Shown piece after piece: positions 52,956 through 62,209 of a stretch of DNA of 64,000 bases (position 1 is the first letter of the stretch; each line of letters starts with the position of its first letter). The notes under the pieces were generated by a model. The model saw only the letters and a program-made list of their open reading frames with translations, was not told the origin of the DNA and did no database searches. The translations under genes were made by a program, and so were the position numbers. The stretch is from Cytophagales bacterium. Lineage in GTDB: Bacteria; Bacteroidota; Bacteroidia; Cytophagales; Spirosomataceae. The DNA lies in assembly GCA_013298025.1 (NCBI GenBank), contig JAAFJE010000018.1:62001-126000 (forward strand). Direction: 5' to 3'.

Positions 52956-53915
52956 TTAGGCTTTTTTTACGTAATGTTCATACACCAAATTTCGGGCTTG
53001 CTCGTTGGTTCGGGCCAAATGAATGGTTGCTCCCGAAAGCATGGGGAATAATTTATAAAAACAGCCAAAATGATGCTCAGGTCCTTTTTTCGACAAAATG
53101 ATATTAGTGCCTTCAAAATAACTTGCTAAAGCGGCTGTTCCACCATGAATCGAAATAAAACGCTCACAATTGGCATACACAAGCAACTGAAAATGGTTGT
53201 AGTTGCGGGCATTTGCCTTGTTTTCTTTGTACAAATCTTCCATCAACACAACTTCCGGATGGCTTTGTGCCAACCATTCGTAGTCGTTCAAATCGTAAAT
53301 ATCGCTGGTATCGTTGGTGATATTCTGCGGACGAGGACGGTTATATACAATGGTATAGTCTTTTTTCAAATGACTAATCATAAAATCGAGGTCTTCAATG
53401 CTGTAAAAACTGATAGGTGGCCCGCCCCATTCCATATTATAGCGGTTGGCAATCATCAGCATGGGCTTGTCGAACACATAAATATCGTTTTTGTAATGGG
53501 CTTTTAGGGGTACTTTCAGCCATTTTTTCATGTCGTAATCTTGGCTATACAACACCCGTGGCATCTCAAAATTATAGTTGCCTTCGTTGGTTCTGGTGTC
53601 GAAAGCCTCCTCGTGGTCGGGCGAGAAAAAGTACATTTCTTTGGTGTATAAAGCTCCCTTGGTACTTTTTAGCGTACCGTTTTTGTAATGCCAATAAGCA
53701 AAAGGAAGGACAAACTCTAATTCAGGAGCAAATTCACCGTCGAATACAATTTCTTTGTAAGGTTTCTTGAAAACATAATCTTTCAAAATGTATTTCCATT
53801 GCGTAAGCTTGCACATATAGGTATGTCGGTAATAATAACGTACATCTGGCGTAAGCTTTCCGTGTTTGAGGAGTACAATCAGACTTAAAAATTTGTTTAA
53901 CAGTTTCAAAAACAT
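52956..53915 (-). CDS. Putative surface-glycan glycosyltransferase-like protein
   Basis: About 319 residues, basic and Tyr/His-rich. The C-terminal third reads FQLLVYANCERFISIHGGTA and ALASYFEGTNIILSKKGPEH, a donor-binding-like Gly-rich pattern seen in GT61-like or capsular glycan enzymes. The rest (YNRPRPQNITNDTSDIYDLN) gives no further clue. It is unit-linked to the flippase (47 bp gap), which supports a role in surface polysaccharide building. I use the ATG at 53915, where a short hydrophobic N-terminus begins (FLKLLNKFLSLIVLLKHG); a TTG at 54017 is in frame. Confidence 0.55.
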   Translation of the reverse strand: MFLKLLNKFLSLIVLLKHGKLTPDVRYYYRHTYMCKLTQWKYILKDYVFKKPYKEIVFDGEFAPELEFVLPFAYWHYKNGTLKSTKGALYTKEMYFFSPDHEEAFDTRTNEGNYNFEMPRVLYSQDYDMKKWLKVPLKAHYKNDIYVFDKPMLMIANRYNMEWGGPPISFYSIEDLDFMISHLKKDYTIVYNRPRPQNITNDTSDIYDLNDYEWLAQSHPEVVLMEDLYKENKANARNYNHFQLLVYANCERFISIHGGTAALASYFEGTNIILSKKGPEHHFGCFYKLFPMLSGATIHLARTNEQARNLVYEHYVKKA

Positions 53916-54212
53916 AAGTAAATGATTGTTATGAGTTAATAGTTCTGTGTGATTAGTAATTTTGGGTATCCAAAAATGACAAGGGCGTTCGGAATACCGA
54001 ACAAATAGCCTCAACAAGCTAGTGCATTAATATCATTTATCCTAATAATTGAGCTATTTTTTTGTTAAATTGAACGCTTGTAAGCGATTTAAGTGAAGAG
54101 AAACAGAGAGCAATACAAGTGATTTTTTTACGAAAATACAGGCTATTGTTTCGGCAAGCCTTATGATTATGAGCAGCTTATTGATGGTATCATTTACTTA
54201 ACTTTTTCTTTT

Positions 54213-55169
54213 ATGTTTCTTCAACGGATTTATGTCGGAATCATCTTTTGTATGATTCAAGCGACAAGCATGGTAGGTCAAACGAGTAGTTTTGAGGTTG
54301 TGCCACTGGGGGTCAAAGGTGGCAACGACGAAAGCAACCTTTCTTCTTATTTGGTCGCTGCAACTGGTAGCAAACAGTACATTGCCCTCGATGCAGGCAC
54401 GATTCAGGCAGGGCTTGATAAAGCTGTACAGCAAAAAACATTTGCTGTGCCAGCCATACAAGCCTTGCGTAAATATATCAAAGGGTACTGTATTTCTCAT
54501 GCCCATCTCGACCACGTTTCGGGTTTGATTATCAATTCGCCTGCCGATTCCAACAAAACAGTTTATGCCCTACCATCTTGTATGAACTTGATGCAACAGC
54601 ATTATTTCAACGACAAAACATGGGCTAATTTCGGCGACCAAGGCGTAGGCAATTTCTTAAAAAAATACCATTTTGAAACCCTTGTTCCCAACCAAGAAAT
54701 TGCACTTCAAGGCACAAGTATGTTTGTTACGCCGTTTGTCTTGAGCCACGTGCATCCTTATGAAAGTACCGCCTTTTTGGTTCGCAACGGCGATGCTTAC
54801 CTTTTGTATTTGGGCGATACTGGCCCCGATGCAGTAGAGCAAGGAGGGCGATTGTTGGCACTTTGGCGTGCCATTGCCCCCTTGATTCAAGCCCAAAAGC
54901 TGAAAGGCATTTTTATCGAAGTATCGTTCCCCAACGAACAACCCGATAAGTTCTTGTTTGGACATCTTACGCCACACTGGTTGATGCAAGAAATGCAGGT
55001 GTTGGCATCGCTGGTGGGAGAAAAGTCGTTGAAAGGTTTTCCTGTAGTTATTACGCACCAAAAACCACCTCTTGCTAATGAACAAAAAATCGTGGCACAA
55101 CTCAAAGCACACAACCCCTTGGGCTTACGCTTGATTTTTCCGCAACAAGGCAAACGGTTGGTGTTCTAA
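54213..55169 (+). CDS. Secreted class II 3',5'-cyclic-nucleotide phosphodiesterase
   Basis: 318 residues with a signal peptide (IYVGIIFCMIQATSMVGQ). It is a metallo-beta-lactamase-fold phosphodiesterase of the PDEase II family (yeast PDE1, Vibrio CpdP). The metal-binding motif is YCISHAHLDHVSGL; further ligands are in VLSHVHPYESTAFLV and LLYLGDTGPDA, with FGHLTPHWLMQE near the end. It hydrolyses cAMP or cGMP. Export means it would act on extracellular or periplasmic cyclic nucleotide, perhaps for phosphate scavenging. Ends at a strong hairpin. Confidence 0.9.
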   Translation: MFLQRIYVGIIFCMIQATSMVGQTSSFEVVPLGVKGGNDESNLSSYLVAATGSKQYIALDAGTIQAGLDKAVQQKTFAVPAIQALRKYIKGYCISHAHLDHVSGLIINSPADSNKTVYALPSCMNLMQQHYFNDKTWANFGDQGVGNFLKKYHFETLVPNQEIALQGTSMFVTPFVLSHVHPYESTAFLVRNGDAYLLYLGDTGPDAVEQGGRLLALWRAIAPLIQAQKLKGIFIEVSFPNEQPDKFLFGHLTPHWLMQEMQVLASLVGEKSLKGFPVVITHQKPPLANEQKIVAQLKAHNPLGLRLIFPQQGKRLVF

Positions 55170-55172
55170 AAC

Positions 55173-55209
55173 AAAAAGGGTTGCTCTTGACAAGGAGCAG
55201 CCCTTTTTT
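55173..55209 (+). terminator. Rho-independent terminator of phosphodiesterase gene
   Basis: AAAAAGGGTTGCTC pairs with GAGCAGCCCTTTTT (one G-T wobble), followed by a T-rich stretch. Confidence 0.85.
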
Positions 55210-55265
55210 CTTAATAAAATTTAAGCCAAACAAAGTAGGATGGAGTCAGCAAAGCTTAGATAAGC

Positions 55266-55361
55266 TTATTTATAATATTTGTCTTTTTGTGACCCATTCA
55301 CTACAAATGATAGATATACTCCCATACCTAACAAAATGAGTGCGAATAAAACGATAGCCAT
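55266..55361 (-). CDS. Tiny single-helix membrane protein
   Basis: A 31-residue open frame from an ATG at 55361. It has one hydrophobic helix (IVLFALILLGMGVYLSFVV) and a polar tail (NGSQKDKYYK), the pattern of real bacterial micro-proteins. It is isolated on the minus strand in a ~590-bp stretch otherwise lacking recognisable genes; bases 55377-55703 have an open + frame with no coding character. Function unknown. Confidence 0.5.
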   Translation of the reverse strand: MAIVLFALILLGMGVYLSFVVNGSQKDKYYK

Positions 55362-55715
55362 GATAGAATGAGATAAATGATAAAGATAGTGTTGATAAAA
55401 AATAGGTTAAATCGAAGACAATCGAACGCAAGCTTCCCCTTATTACGATGTATAAAAATTACAAAAATATTTTCGCCACAAACTCACCAACGATTACAGT
55501 TTTACAAAAATGTATCGTACTACTCTCTAGCAAACAAAGCCCTTTTGTTGACTTGTATTGGTTCTCCATTATATAAACGAAATCTAGCCTTAGACGGATT
55601 GCATAAAGGTTTTTTTTTATTATGTATGATACTATTTGTCAATGCCTTACAAACAACGAATAAGATATATTCTCTAAGTGTTTTTTCTTATAAAATAACC
55701 TAAGCATTGCTACTT

Positions 55716-55746
55716 AAAGGTCATTGGTCTTGCTCTGATGACCTTT
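55716..55746 (-). terminator. Hairpin after miaA
   Basis: AAAGGTCAT (55716-55724) pairs with ATGACCTTT (55738-55746), 11 bp after the miaA stop on the minus strand. T-tract weak. Confidence 0.5.
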
Positions 55747-55756
55747 CAAAACTACT

Positions 55757-56683
55757 TTATTTCAAAGAAATTTCCTCTAAAAAGTTGATTAACTTAGTAA
55801 ACGGTTCGTTTTCGAGCCAATGGATAGCTAATCCGTCTTTTTCCATCTTTCGGAAGTAGGTCATTTGGCGTTTGGCAAACTGATGAATGGCAATATTGAG
55901 CTTTTCAACCATTGCTTCGTATGGCATTTCGCCTAGTAAATAGGCCGTAATAAACTTATATTCGAGGCCATAAAAACTGAGTTTTTGAGCAGAAATACCC
56001 GATTCGAGTAAATGGGCTACTTCTTGTATCATGCCTTCTGCAAGGCGTTGGTGAAGTCGTTGGGTGATGCGTTCACGGCGAAGTACTGTGGGAGGATTTA
56101 GCCCAAAAATGATATTAGACAAGGTGCTTTGTGTGGGAAGCTCAAAGGTTGGGTTTTGGCGTAAAAATGTACTTATTTCTATCGCCCTGATGCAACGCTT
56201 GTGCGTTGATAGGTCGGCGTAGGCGGTGTAGGCACTGGGAATACTTTGAAAATATTGTACCAAAGCTTCGTGCGTCCATGTGGACAAACTAGCCCTAAGT
56301 GGCTCATCAATCGGAACGGCGGTATATTGAAACCCTTTCAAAACCGACTCGACGTACAAGCCACTGCCTCCGCAAAGAATGGCTATGTTGCCTCGTTGTC
56401 TGATAGCGTCGAATGCCCTTTGGAAATCTTGTTGAAACTGATACAAGTGATACGACTCGCCAGCCTCAACTACATCTATTAAATGATAAGGAACGTGCTT
56501 GCCTTCATAAAAATACTCGTTCAAATCTTTGCCTGTGCCAATATCCATGCCTTTATACACTTGTCGGGAATCGGCACTGATGATTTCGCCACCTAAATAG
56601 GCCGCCAACTGTACAGCAAGCTTGGTTTTTCCCGAAGCCGTTGGACCAATAATGGTGATGAGTTGGAACGGAAGTGCTAACAT
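55757..56683 (-). CDS. miaA: tRNA dimethylallyltransferase
   Basis: 308 residues, the usual MiaA length. It adds a dimethylallyl group to A37 of tRNAs reading U-starting codons. The P-loop is IIGPTASGKTKLAVQLAAYL. The substrate-loop stretch is ISADSRQVYKGMDIGTGKDL, with HLIDVVEAGESYHLYQFQQD and the C-terminal FAKRQMTYFRKMEKDGLAIH. It is a single-gene unit on the minus strand. Confidence 0.97.
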   Translation of the reverse strand: MLALPFQLITIIGPTASGKTKLAVQLAAYLGGEIISADSRQVYKGMDIGTGKDLNEYFYEGKHVPYHLIDVVEAGESYHLYQFQQDFQRAFDAIRQRGNIAILCGGSGLYVESVLKGFQYTAVPIDEPLRASLSTWTHEALVQYFQSIPSAYTAYADLSTHKRCIRAIEISTFLRQNPTFELPTQSTLSNIIFGLNPPTVLRRERITQRLHQRLAEGMIQEVAHLLESGISAQKLSFYGLEYKFITAYLLGEMPYEAMVEKLNIAIHQFAKRQMTYFRKMEKDGLAIHWLENEPFTKLINFLEEISLK

Positions 56684-56854
56684 AGTTGAGTGAGTTAGTG
56701 ATTTGTGAATGAGCGAGTTGTGAATTATAGATCAAGTTTTTAAATTTCAAAAACCTACAAGAATGATTTCGTAATCTAATTTTGATTAAGATAATTTACT
56801 AAAAATCAAAACACGCATTCACCATTTTGTATTAATAAATTTGAGCCATGTTGA

Positions 56855-57736
56855 CTAGGATTGGTAACTTATTTTTTTAATAAATTTCAGGCTTCCAGCA
56901 TTCCAAATGTTGTGCCAGCCTTGTTGTTGTAGCCACTCGGGGTCGTATTGCTTTGCTATGCGATTGGCAAAATGCCGTTCAAAAGAAGCAGGATGCACCC
57001 AGTAAGCATGAGGTACGGCTGGTTGAGCGATGGCTTCAAAGCCAAGTTTGGTATAACTTTTGCCATCCGACCAATCTCTGTCGGCATAGCTCATAATATC
57101 GTCTGGTTGGTATTCGTTGATAAATGCCTGTAACAATTTATCGAAACCACCCACAACCACGTATCCTTGCAAAGAGCCAAAGCGTAGCAATTCATACGAG
57201 CGAGTATTGCGGCGTTCGCCCCATTTCATCGTTCGTCCAGCACTGAAAGTCGCCACCGCCACAAGGGTATCGTTGAGTGGCAATACTGGTTGATGAATGT
57301 ATTTTTGAACGTATTGTTTTTTGAGAAAAAGTCCATATTTGATTTTTGCCGTGGTACTTCCCTGTAAATGGTGTTGTTGTAAAAATGCCTCAGCGGTTGT
57401 TTGGTCTATTTTAGCCGTGTATGTATGCCTTGCATGAATACGATGAAAAAGCCCTAATTTGATTTGCAAACGAGCCTTGACGAGTGCTTGGGCGGTGAGC
57501 CATTGGTCTTGCCAAAGCAATACACAGGGCTGTTGAAGGGTGTTGAGTAGGTCTATCCAGTAGGTCGATGGTAAGCCCGAAGCTTGCCATCGGTCGAGGT
57601 CTATCAAGACCAAACCGAAGTGATGGGCTGTAAAAAAAAGGGTATCGAATGCAGGGCAAGCCTCTCGCAGTGGCTCTTCGCTACATTCGATACCTGCTGT
57701 TTGTAACCATTGTTTTACTTCTGTAATCCAGTTCAA
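56855..57736 (-). CDS. Protein of unknown function with Mom/GNAT-like C-terminal pattern
   Basis: 293 residues, cytoplasmic. The N-terminal ~90 residues (DTLFFTAHHFGLVLIDLDRW, PCVLLWQDQWLTAQALVKAR) look like a compact nuclease-like or regulatory domain but without a clear PD-ExK. The C-terminal half has LVAVATFSAGRTMKWG, SYELLRFGSLQGYVVVGGF and the striking DIMSYADRDWSDGKSYTKLG, a pattern I associate with phage Mom-like/GNAT-fold proteins and some homing-endonuclease relatives. The resemblance is from memory and weak. It lies upstream of miaA on the same strand, 171 bp apart. DNA or nucleotide modification is one guess. Confidence 0.55.
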   Translation of the reverse strand: MNWITEVKQWLQTAGIECSEEPLREACPAFDTLFFTAHHFGLVLIDLDRWQASGLPSTYWIDLLNTLQQPCVLLWQDQWLTAQALVKARLQIKLGLFHRIHARHTYTAKIDQTTAEAFLQQHHLQGSTTAKIKYGLFLKKQYVQKYIHQPVLPLNDTLVAVATFSAGRTMKWGERRNTRSYELLRFGSLQGYVVVGGFDKLLQAFINEYQPDDIMSYADRDWSDGKSYTKLGFEAIAQPAVPHAYWVHPASFERHFANRIAKQYDPEWLQQQGWHNIWNAGSLKFIKKISYQS

Positions 57737-57836
57737 GCGTTGTATTCATTAACAGTTATAGCGGATGGAATAAATTCCGCAATCAGGAAAATCTTCGGCT
57801 TGCAAATTACAAAGCATAACTTTTGTATGCAACATT

Positions 57837-60143
57837 TTAGTTCATCGAAGCCAATTGCCCACTGTGTAAAGCGATTTTCCGATACAATTCGTCTGGATTA
57901 AACGGCTTGCTGATATAATCGGTCATTCCTACGGCAAAGGCTTTGTCTTTAATATCGAGCATTGCCGAGGCCGTTAGGGCAATAATAGGTACTTTTTTGA
58001 AATACTCTTTCCCAAGCTGTCTGATGTGTTTGGTGGCTTGATAGCCGTCCATTTCGGGCATTTGCAAATCCATCAGTACCAAATCGTAATGGGCTTGTTG
58101 TACCATTTGTAAAGCGAGTAATCCATTTTCGGCTACATCGCAAGTAATGTCCCATCGGTCGAGGAATTGTTTGGCTACGATAATATTAATTTGATTATCG
58201 TCGGCAATCAACAATTTCAGTCCTTTGAGCGAGCGTTGTTGCTGTTCGGTAAAAATAGTATCCGATTTTTTAAACTGATGGTTGCTATTTTTCAGGGTTA
58301 AATCAAAGAAAAACTTCGAGCCAACGTCGGGCGTACTATCAAGCTGAATGTGGCTTCCTTGCAATTCGAGGAGGCGTTTGGTGATGGTCAAGCCTAAACC
58401 CGTGCCTCCAAATTTGCGGGTTGTTTCGGAACTCGCCTGCGTAAAGCTCTCAAATATCTGTTCCCATTTATCTTTGGGAATACCAATGCCTGTGTCTTTT
58501 ACTTCAAAATTAATCGTGGTTGTATCTTTATCTTTTTTAACCAAAGAAGCCGTGATGGTCACTTTTCCTTTTTCGGTAAATTTCACTGCATTTGTCACCA
58601 AATTGGTAATAATTTGCCCAATTCTCACCGAATCGCCCTTCACAGCCGTGGGGAGGTCGTCGTCTATCATCAGTTTTAGCTGAATCCCTTTATCAGTTGC
58701 TTTTTGTAGCAACGCTGCCCTGATATTACTCAGCAAATCTTTTAGGTTAAAGTCAACTTCTTCAAATTCTATTTTTCCTGCTTCTATTTTATTAAAATCG
58801 AGAATATCATTAATCAAAACCAAGAGGTTTTCTGCCGAAAATTTCAGGATTTTGAGGTATTCTTCTTGGTCTTCTCTGGCATTTTGCATGAGCAGATGCG
58901 TAATCCCAATCACAGCATTCATGGGTGTACGAATCTCATGGCTCATGGTTGAAAGAAACTGCGTTTTGGCAATAGCCGCTTGTTCGGCTTGTTCTTTTGC
59001 CTTGATGAGAGCTTCTTTGGCTGCTTGTTGCTCGGTGATGAGGTCGGTAAAAATAATAATGCCTCCGATGGTATTGTTGGGTGCATACCAAGGTCGAATA
59101 ATCCATTTGAGCCATTCTTCTTTACCATTGGCACCAATGTAGCGTTCGGCATCGGCGTGTACTTCTTCGCCTTGCAAAGCCCTTTGGTGAAAAGGACGAC
59201 AATGCTCTGCCAGATGGGGCATGACCTCATAGCATAGTTGGTTGTTCAAGTCGAGGCCTTCGAGTTGATAAATTTGCTTCCATTTGCCACTAGCCGCCAA
59301 ATAACGCATATCGGTATCAAACATTGCCAAAGCCACGGGGGCGTATTCGATAAAAGCCTTGCGTTGGTCTGGGGCAATATCGTTGGGCATTGACGGGGCT
59401 ACAGGCGTAACGTCTTGCACATAGCCCAGCATTTTGCGACATTGCTCGCCAGTACTCACAGGTTCGGCTTCTAGCTTAATTTTACGGCTATTGCCTGTGG
59501 GCGTTGTAATGTAACATTCAAAGACAAAGGCTTTTTTTGCCTGAAAAGCAGCATAAAGCTGCATGTAAAAATGTTGTCTATCGGCTTCATACTGGAAGCA
59601 CGCCAACCAAGTTGCCCAAGTAGGCGATGACGGTAATTCAAAGATTTCTTGGGTTTTTTGGGTACAAAAAAACGATTCTTCTACAAAGTCGTATTCCCAG
59701 CCACCAATGCTTGCCAAGTGGTTGGCTTTTGCCTGTAGAAATTCATTGTTTTGTAAAAGCGTGGATAATTCTTTGGTAAAACTTATATCTAAAAAACTAG
59801 CCCTCAGTTGATTGACGATACCCGAAGGCTCTCGTTCTAGCACCCTAAAAGCTGCTTTAGTATATAAAATTTTTCCTTGTGATGTTTGAAAGCGAAGTTC
59901 TGTTTGGAAAGAAATGGGCTGTGGTTCGGTCAAAAACGCTTCTAAATGTCTTACAAAAGAAACGTAATCCTCTGTAACGAGCTTGTCGAGCCAAAACATT
60001 GGCATCACAGGTAAGGCACTGGTGTCGTAGCCCAACATAGCCGCAAATGTGGCATTGCACACTTGGGTATTGGTCGGAATATGCCAGTCCCATACACCTA
60101 CGAAAGGGTCGTCCCAGATGGTATTTTCTCTACTACTGTGCAT
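57837..60143 (-). CDS. Soluble hybrid sensor histidine kinase (PAS-HisKA-HATPase-REC)
   Basis: 768 residues without transmembrane helices. Three PAS domains fill ~5-370 (the first begins VGVWDWHIPTNTQVCNATFA; a later one RKAFIEYAPVALAMFDTDMR). HisKA carries the phospho-His in FLSTMSHEIRTPMNAVIGIT; HATPase has DTGIGIPKDKWEQIF and GGTGLGLTITKRLLE. The C-terminal receiver (~635-755) shows LLIADDNQINIIVAKQFLD and YDLVLMDLQMPEMDGYQATK, with the phosphoacceptor Asp. The signal is cytosolic. No Hpt protein or free response regulator is in the window, so its output is unknown. Confidence 0.92.
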   Translation of the reverse strand: MHSSRENTIWDDPFVGVWDWHIPTNTQVCNATFAAMLGYDTSALPVMPMFWLDKLVTEDYVSFVRHLEAFLTEPQPISFQTELRFQTSQGKILYTKAAFRVLEREPSGIVNQLRASFLDISFTKELSTLLQNNEFLQAKANHLASIGGWEYDFVEESFFCTQKTQEIFELPSSPTWATWLACFQYEADRQHFYMQLYAAFQAKKAFVFECYITTPTGNSRKIKLEAEPVSTGEQCRKMLGYVQDVTPVAPSMPNDIAPDQRKAFIEYAPVALAMFDTDMRYLAASGKWKQIYQLEGLDLNNQLCYEVMPHLAEHCRPFHQRALQGEEVHADAERYIGANGKEEWLKWIIRPWYAPNNTIGGIIIFTDLITEQQAAKEALIKAKEQAEQAAIAKTQFLSTMSHEIRTPMNAVIGITHLLMQNAREDQEEYLKILKFSAENLLVLINDILDFNKIEAGKIEFEEVDFNLKDLLSNIRAALLQKATDKGIQLKLMIDDDLPTAVKGDSVRIGQIITNLVTNAVKFTEKGKVTITASLVKKDKDTTTINFEVKDTGIGIPKDKWEQIFESFTQASSETTRKFGGTGLGLTITKRLLELQGSHIQLDSTPDVGSKFFFDLTLKNSNHQFKKSDTIFTEQQQRSLKGLKLLIADDNQINIIVAKQFLDRWDITCDVAENGLLALQMVQQAHYDLVLMDLQMPEMDGYQATKHIRQLGKEYFKKVPIIALTASAMLDIKDKAFAVGMTDYISKPFNPDELYRKIALHSGQLASMN

Positions 60144-60492
60144 AAATCAATAATCTTTTACATGTTGCTCATCAGGATAAAGTAAGGGTTACGGGCGTGC
60201 AAAACATATTCATGGTTAGGGAATTATATTGGATTTTTTTATTGGAACAAATATGTAGAAATCTCACCTAAGTACAATAAAAACAGGCACTAATATTACC
60301 ATTTGGTAATTATACAAAAACACTTTCAACCGTCTTTTACGACAATCATGTATGAAATATAACTAACAAATTGAAACGATACAAGTCTTCAATGAGGATT
60401 TTAGAAAAGTTGTACTTCTTTTTTTTGTAATATTTTACAAACGAAACATAATAGTATTTTTCGTATAAAATTTGTGATGATTAGTCAAGCCT

Positions 60493-60687
60493 TTATTCCT
60501 CTAAACCTAATAATTGCCATAATTGTTCTTTGTAAGAATTACCAATAGGGATAGATTTTTGCTTAATTTCTACCTGATTGCCATACAAAAAAATAGCTAC
60601 GATATAAGATTTATGGATACGTAAAGATTGTATATGGGACAATAAAGTAGGAGTATTTTTATAGATTACATACCAAAAACCTTGCCA
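60493..60687 (-). pseudogene. LytTR DNA-binding domain remnant
   Basis: A ~64-codon open stretch with no start codon, bounded upstream by a stop (60688-60690). The translation contains LLSHIQSLRIHKSYIVAIFL and VEIKQKSIPIGNSYKEQLWQ, ending LLGLEE. This is the C-terminal half of a LytTR domain (the L.RIHKSYIV and IPIG.SYK motifs). The receiver and N-terminal LytTR parts are gone. It lies between two histidine kinase genes and may be the decayed response regulator of one of them. The flanking 60144-60492 holds nothing else recognisable. Confidence 0.75.
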
Positions 60688-60716
60688 TCATTGCAACTAT
60701 GCAGGCAAGTTGGCAC

Positions 60717-62168
60717 TTACAGAGCAGTTGATAGACAAGGCAATAAAATAGCAAAACTACTTCCATGCCCTGGTACTGAATCGACTTCTATTTTGCCTTG
60801 ATGTGCTTGTACAATGTTGAGCGTTGACGACAACCCAAGGCCAAGACCGTTGCGTTTGGAAGTAAAGTAGGGTTCAAACAAGCGGCTGAGATGGTCGGGA
60901 CTAATGCCTACGCCGTTGTCGGCTATCCGAATCACGAACCAATTCGCTTGTATTTCACAGGTAATACGCAATTCGCCTTTATCGTTTTCGATGGCTTCGA
61001 TAGCGTTGATAAGAAGATTGAGGATGGAAATTTTGATTTTGTCTTTGTCCACCTCCAACAAGGCATCTTGTTGGAGGTTTTTGTATAAAGTAATATTTTT
61101 CAGGCTGATACGGTCGAGGGCTTCGGTAAGGCTTTCTTCAATCAACGCTACCCCCGAATGTTGCGAAAGACTCAATTCGCTTGGACGGTGCGAATTGAGC
61201 AATTCGGCTATCAAATCGCCAATACGGTTGGTATTGCGTTTGATAATATCAATAAAAATATGGAGCTCGCTGTCGGTCAATTCAGCTTGAATTTGCTCGG
61301 TAGAAAGCATGATATTGGTAAGCGGATTGCGTACTTCGTGTGCCAAGGTTTTAACCAAACGACGCATCGCTGCAATTTTTTCTGCAATCAAGGCTTCTTG
61401 TTCAGCTTTTTTGATGGCCGTTATGTCGTGTACTACACCTACAAAATACTTTTCGTCTTGGCTATTGGTACGCAATTGGGCATCAATTTGACACAGTTTT
61501 TTTTCTCCGTTTTTGGTATTGACCCATACTTCGTACTTTTCTACATAACCTTGATTTAGAATAGTTTGGGCAAAAGCTTGGCGTTTTTCTGGCGAGCCAA
61601 AAACAATAGGCGTTTTGATGGTTTTCAGTTCGTCTGAGGTATATCCTATAAGCTCCGTAACGGCAGGATTACAATACAGCAACGTACCATCTTCGGGCGT
61701 TGTAATCACAATTGGCTCTTTGATAACGTGAAATATTTCTCTATAAAAAGCCTCACTTTCCTTTAATTTTTTGAGTGTTTTAGCTTTTTCTAAAGAATAT
61801 CGCATACAACGTTCTAGCTTTTCCGTATCAAGCTCACCTTTGATGAGGTAATCCATCGCCCCTAATTGCATGGCTTTTTCGTCTATATCTTTATCTCCTC
61901 GCCCCGTCAGAATCACCACGGGCGTATAAATTTGCCGTTGGTTTACCCATTGCAATAGGTCTAATCCCGTTTTTCCACCAATTTTATAATCAAAAAATAA
62001 GATTTCAAACGCTGGATTATCTAAATATTTGAGGGCTTCGTCGAACGACTTTGCCCACGTAATCAAGACCTGCGTGCCTTCTATTTTTCGTAAAAGGTCG
62101 CTCGTCAAAAAATAATCGTCGGCATCGTCGTCCACCAATAAAATGCGTAAAATGGTGTTTTTTTTCAT
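60717..62168 (-). CDS. REC-PAS-histidine kinase
   Basis: 483 residues, soluble. An N-terminal receiver (~9-125: RILLVDDDADDYFLTSDLLR, the phosphoacceptor Asp in EILFFDYKIGGKTGLDLLQ) is followed by a PAS domain (~145-265, ADDIFYREI-type start; TPEDGTLLYCNPAVTELIGY). HisKA has the His in LVKTLAHEVRNPLTNIMLST, and HATPase has IADNGVGISPDHLSRLFEPY and GLGLGLSSTLNIVQAHQG. It resembles NtrB-like kinases with an input receiver, suggesting it sits inside a phosphorelay. I use ATG at 62168; a TTG at 62177 is in frame. Its partner regulator is not in the window; the neighbouring LytTR relic is a candidate. Confidence 0.9.
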   Translation of the reverse strand: MKKNTILRILLVDDDADDYFLTSDLLRKIEGTQVLITWAKSFDEALKYLDNPAFEILFFDYKIGGKTGLDLLQWVNQRQIYTPVVILTGRGDKDIDEKAMQLGAMDYLIKGELDTEKLERCMRYSLEKAKTLKKLKESEAFYREIFHVIKEPIVITTPEDGTLLYCNPAVTELIGYTSDELKTIKTPIVFGSPEKRQAFAQTILNQGYVEKYEVWVNTKNGEKKLCQIDAQLRTNSQDEKYFVGVVHDITAIKKAEQEALIAEKIAAMRRLVKTLAHEVRNPLTNIMLSTEQIQAELTDSELHIFIDIIKRNTNRIGDLIAELLNSHRPSELSLSQHSGVALIEESLTEALDRISLKNITLYKNLQQDALLEVDKDKIKISILNLLINAIEAIENDKGELRITCEIQANWFVIRIADNGVGISPDHLSRLFEPYFTSKRNGLGLGLSSTLNIVQAHQGKIEVDSVPGHGSSFAILLPCLSTAL

Positions 62169-62209
62169 AGCCCTCAAACAAAACTTTTATGACGAATAAA
62201 TGTTTTTTA

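Noticed and set aside
55377-55703. 108-residue + frame
   Set aside because: No start context, domain or plausible composition; AT-rich intergenic DNA by appearance.
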